Shown here piece after piece: positions 61,748 to 64,000 of a stretch of DNA of 64,000 nucleotides (within the stretch, counting starts at the first letter, position 1; the number at the start of each line of letters is the position of its first letter). The notes under the pieces were generated by a model. That model was not told the DNA's origin. It saw only the letters and a list, made by a program, of their open reading frames with translations, and did not search any database. Source of the DNA: Archangium primigenium (GTDB lineage Bacteria; Myxococcota; Myxococcia; Myxococcales; Myxococcaceae); assembly GCF_016904885.1 (NCBI RefSeq), contig NZ_JADWYI010000001.1, positions 3,472,001 through 3,536,000 of the forward strand. Reading direction: 5' to 3'. Position numbers and translations under genes: made by a program.

Positions 61748-63463
61748 TCAGCGCGAGGCCTGGTCCTTGTCGTATTGCTCCACCAGCATCCTGACCTGGG
61801 GCGCCTTGTCGCTGTTGGGCGCCAGGCGGAGGAAGGTCCGGTAATAACTCGCCCCCTCCGCGGAACGGCCCAAGCGGGCGACCGCGGACCCCAGGAGCAT
61901 GTAGCAGGGCGCGAAATAGGGATCGGCTTGGATGCATTGCCAGAGGGTCTTCTCGGCCTCCCTGTAGTCGCGCGTTTGGATCAGCCGCAGCCCTCGCGCG
62001 TGGAGGGACGCGGTGTCGGTGTTGGAGGGGGTGTCGCGCTTGCGCGCCACGGGGGGCTTGGGGACATGGGTCCCGGGCTCTTGCTTGGGGGCCGCGGTCC
62101 GAGGGGGCGGCGCGGCGGCGAGGGTCTCGGTGGGCGAGAGAGGGTCTTCGCGCGGGGGGGCCTGGACGGGCGGGGCCACCTTCGGCGGCTCGGGACGCGC
62201 GGCGGTCTCGGGGGGCGGGGCGGCGGGGGCCGTGCGGGGCAGGGGTTGGAGCGCGCCGAGAGAGGCCGGGGGAGGTGTCTCGCGGTGCAGGAACAGGAGC
62301 AGGGCACCCACCAACGCGGCGCCCACCCCCAAGGCGGGAACGAGCCCGCGAGGCCACTCGGTGGCGGGTTGCTCGGCGGTGGTCACATGCGCTTCGTCTG
62401 GAGCCGGTGAGGCAGCGCGAGGCGCGGGGGTGGCCTTGAGCCCTCGCGGCTCGGTCCGGCCCTGGCGCCACAGTGACAGCTCCTCGAGGAAGGATTTGGG
62501 GACGTGGACCTCCCGGCCCTCGGCCTCCAGGTCCTCGCGGAAGAGCTCCTGCAGCAGGTACGACACCGACATGGAGGAGAAGCGCGGCGCGGAGGTGTAG
62601 AGGAAGCCCGCGAGCGCGTCGCCAAAGGCGTGGCAGGACTCGAAGCGCTCGTCGGCATCCACCGCGAGCGCGCGCATGACGATGTCGTCCAGCTCCTCGG
62701 GCACCTCCGGGTTGAGCTCCCGGGGCGAGGGGAAGGCCCCATCCACGATCTTCGGCATCGCCGTGTACGCGGGGCCGGAGACGGGCAGCTTGCCGCACAG
62801 CAACTCGTAGAGCACGACGCCCGTGGCCCACACGTCCGTGCGCGCGTCCACCTCCTCACCCCGGGCCTGCTCCGGCGAGAAGAAGAGGTACTTGCCCTTC
62901 ACCACGCCGGGCTCCGTCTGGAAGTTGCGCAGGGCGCGGGCCTTGGCGATGCCGAAGTCCACGATCTTGACCTGGCCCTCGTAGCTCAGCAGCACGTTGT
63001 CCGGGGAGATGTCCCGGTGGACGATGCCCAGGGGCACGCCCTTGTCGTCCCGGCGCGTGTGCGCGTAGTGCAGGCCCCGGCACATCTCCAGCGCGATGAA
63101 GACCGCGAGGGCCGTGGGGATGCCCTGCAGCCCCGTCTTGAGGGCGCGCTTCATCACCCGGTGCAGGGGCTGGCCGTCCACGAACTCCATGGCGAGGAAG
63201 AACTCGCCGTCCGCCCGGCCGAAGTCGAAGACCTGGGCGATGTTGCCGTGCGAGAGCGTGGCGGAGATGCGCGCCTCGCTGATGAACATGGCGATGAAGG
63301 AGTCGTCGTTGGCGTACTCGGTCAACACCTTCTTGATGAGCACGGGCTTGGTGACGCCGGCGGCCCCCAGCAGCCGGGCCCGCCAGGTCTCGGCCATGCC
63401 GCCCCGGCCGAGCTTGGACACCATCTCGTACCGGCCGAATCGTTCCCGCGTCGATTGCTCCAT
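61748..63463 (-). CDS. Transmembrane Ser/Thr protein kinase with periplasmic TPR-like region
   Basis: 571 residues. Glycine loop LGRGGMAETW, ATP lysine K44 (VLIKK), catalytic loop HRDISPDN from residue 149, and VDFGIA; FFSPEQ is the APE-like motif. A juxtamembrane region (about 300-370) is basic and Pro/Ala-rich. One transmembrane helix (about residues 375-395) separates the kinase from a proline-rich stretch and a TPR-like C-terminus (ASLHARGLRLIQTRDYREAE, then YMLLGSAVARLGRSAEGASY). It may sense an envelope signal through the TPR end. Start ATG 63463; divergent from the barrel gene. Confidence 0.92.
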   Translation of the reverse strand: MEQSTRERFGRYEMVSKLGRGGMAETWRARLLGAAGVTKPVLIKKVLTEYANDDSFIAMFISEARISATLSHGNIAQVFDFGRADGEFFLAMEFVDGQPLHRVMKRALKTGLQGIPTALAVFIALEMCRGLHYAHTRRDDKGVPLGIVHRDISPDNVLLSYEGQVKIVDFGIAKARALRNFQTEPGVVKGKYLFFSPEQARGEEVDARTDVWATGVVLYELLCGKLPVSGPAYTAMPKIVDGAFPSPRELNPEVPEELDDIVMRALAVDADERFESCHAFGDALAGFLYTSAPRFSSMSVSYLLQELFREDLEAEGREVHVPKSFLEELSLWRQGRTEPRGLKATPAPRAASPAPDEAHVTTAEQPATEWPRGLVPALGVGAALVGALLLFLHRETPPPASLGALQPLPRTAPAAPPPETAARPEPPKVAPPVQAPPREDPLSPTETLAAAPPPRTAAPKQEPGTHVPKPPVARKRDTPSNTDTASLHARGLRLIQTRDYREAEKTLWQCIQADPYFAPCYMLLGSAVARLGRSAEGASYYRTFLRLAPNSDKAPQVRMLVEQYDKDQASR

Positions 63464-63763
63464 GTCGGGCGCATCCTACCCGCAACGTGGGTGACCTTCC
63501 CAACCCACCCCCGCGGGTCGGCCGGGCCTCTCCGCGCCTCGGGCCGGGCCCCTTCTGGCTTCGAGTGCACTGAAATCCTCCACCCAGCGCCCTCTTGCCC
63601 GTGGGGGAAATGGTTGGCTGCGAGGCGAATGAGAGGGGCTGGGGTGGAATTCCGCTGTGCTCGTCCTGGCTTCGTGCCACCTTCGCGGCGCTTGAGCCGC
63701 GTTGGTGCCAGCCGAGGCGGGGGCTCGGTGGGCCCCAATGCCTCCTCTCCCCCGGAGACATCC
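63464..63763. other. 300-base intergenic region with divergent starts
   Basis: Separates the kinase gene (leftward) from the envelope protein gene (rightward). I found no coding sequence, repeat or clear promoter pair in it, though both promoters must lie here. Confidence 0.5.
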
Positions 63764-64000
63764 ATGAGTCACGCGAAGCCTTGCTCCGCGAGGCATCTGA
63801 CAGGACACCTGCGTCTGGCCACCGTGGTGGCCCTGCTGTTCGCCCCGGCCTCGTTCGCCCAACCCTCGGGCCTGCCCTCCTTCGAGTTGGAGCGCCTGGA
63901 GCTCAACCCCAACGGGAAGGGCTCGCTGGTGCTGGGCACGGGCGACCTGCTGCCCCAGGGTGGCTACCGTGTCTCGCTGGCCGGGCACTACCAGCGCAAT
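63764..64000 (+). CDS. Exported envelope protein, probable outer-membrane barrel/OmpA-like (3' partial)
   Basis: 79 residues visible, cut by the right edge. The signal peptide (LATVVALLFAPASFAQ) is followed by FELERLELNPNGKGSLVLG and then LPQGGYRVSLAGHYQRN. That opening occurs in myxobacterial OmpA-family proteins whose first part is a barrel; the identity is tentative because the rest is not seen. ATG 63764 is preceded by GGAG. Confidence 0.55.
   Translation, partial: MSHAKPCSARHLTGHLRLATVVALLFAPASFAQPSGLPSFELERLELNPNGKGSLVLGTGDLLPQGGYRVSLAGHYQRN

Overview
The window is chromosomal DNA of very high GC content, almost fully coding, with many 4-base ATGA/GTGA gene overlaps. It carries three Hanks-type Ser/Thr kinases, a PilZ protein, an adventurous gliding-motility locus (cglC, two paired barrel genes and gltC), a MYXO-CTERM anchored protein and a SitA-like toxin/immunity pair. 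Together these point to a myxobacterium, most likely of the Cystobacterineae (Cystobacter, Archangium, Melittangium or Myxococcus relatives). All family assignments come from reading motifs by eye; no database search was run.

Layout. 0-8.3 kb: a truncated TPR plus double cyclic-nucleotide-binding protein, two NTF2-like envelope proteins, a membrane-anchored TPR protein, an APH-type homoserine kinase, a membrane metalloprotease with TPRs, a PilZ protein and a DUF192 protein. 8.3-12 kb: ybaK, purK, purE and a von Willebrand A protein. 12-16.5 kb: the gliding-motility locus, with cglC divergent from a coupled barrel-barrel-gltC operon that ends in a clear terminator. 16.5-26 kb: plsX coupled to a HAD phosphatase and an SDR, an NTP phosphatase, a poly(A) polymerase-type enzyme, dinB, an RluA pseudouridine synthase and a kinase with a large acidic insert. 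26-31 kb: uppS-cdsA-rseP-rlpA-like-tsaB, with no dxr between cdsA and rseP. 31-40 kb: envelope proteins, a Usg-1 protein (aspartate-semialdehyde dehydrogenase-like, without the catalytic cysteine), a MoaD-MoaE fusion and a second M50 protease. 40-53 kb: acs, an AroE-like protein, two tandem paralogous lipoproteins, a penicillin-acylase-type lipoprotein, a large secreted repeat protein and an aldo/keto reductase.

53.3-57.9 kb looks accessory. It holds an Imm21-like immunity gene, a divergent transmembrane kinase, a sequence matching the 3' end of a tmRNA gene, about 0.5 kb of non-coding DNA with palindromes and a direct repeat, and then a lipoprotein toxin and immunity gene of lower GC content with rare TTA codons. 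I consider this the most interesting part. A reasonable reading is a kin-discrimination cassette of the outer-membrane-exchange (Sit) type placed at a tmRNA-gene attachment site.

57.9-64 kb returns to typical sequence: a GT1 glycosyltransferase, an SRPBCC protein, a small membrane protein, a class II DAHP synthase, a large transmembrane kinase with a TPR tail, and the start of an exported envelope protein cut by the window edge.
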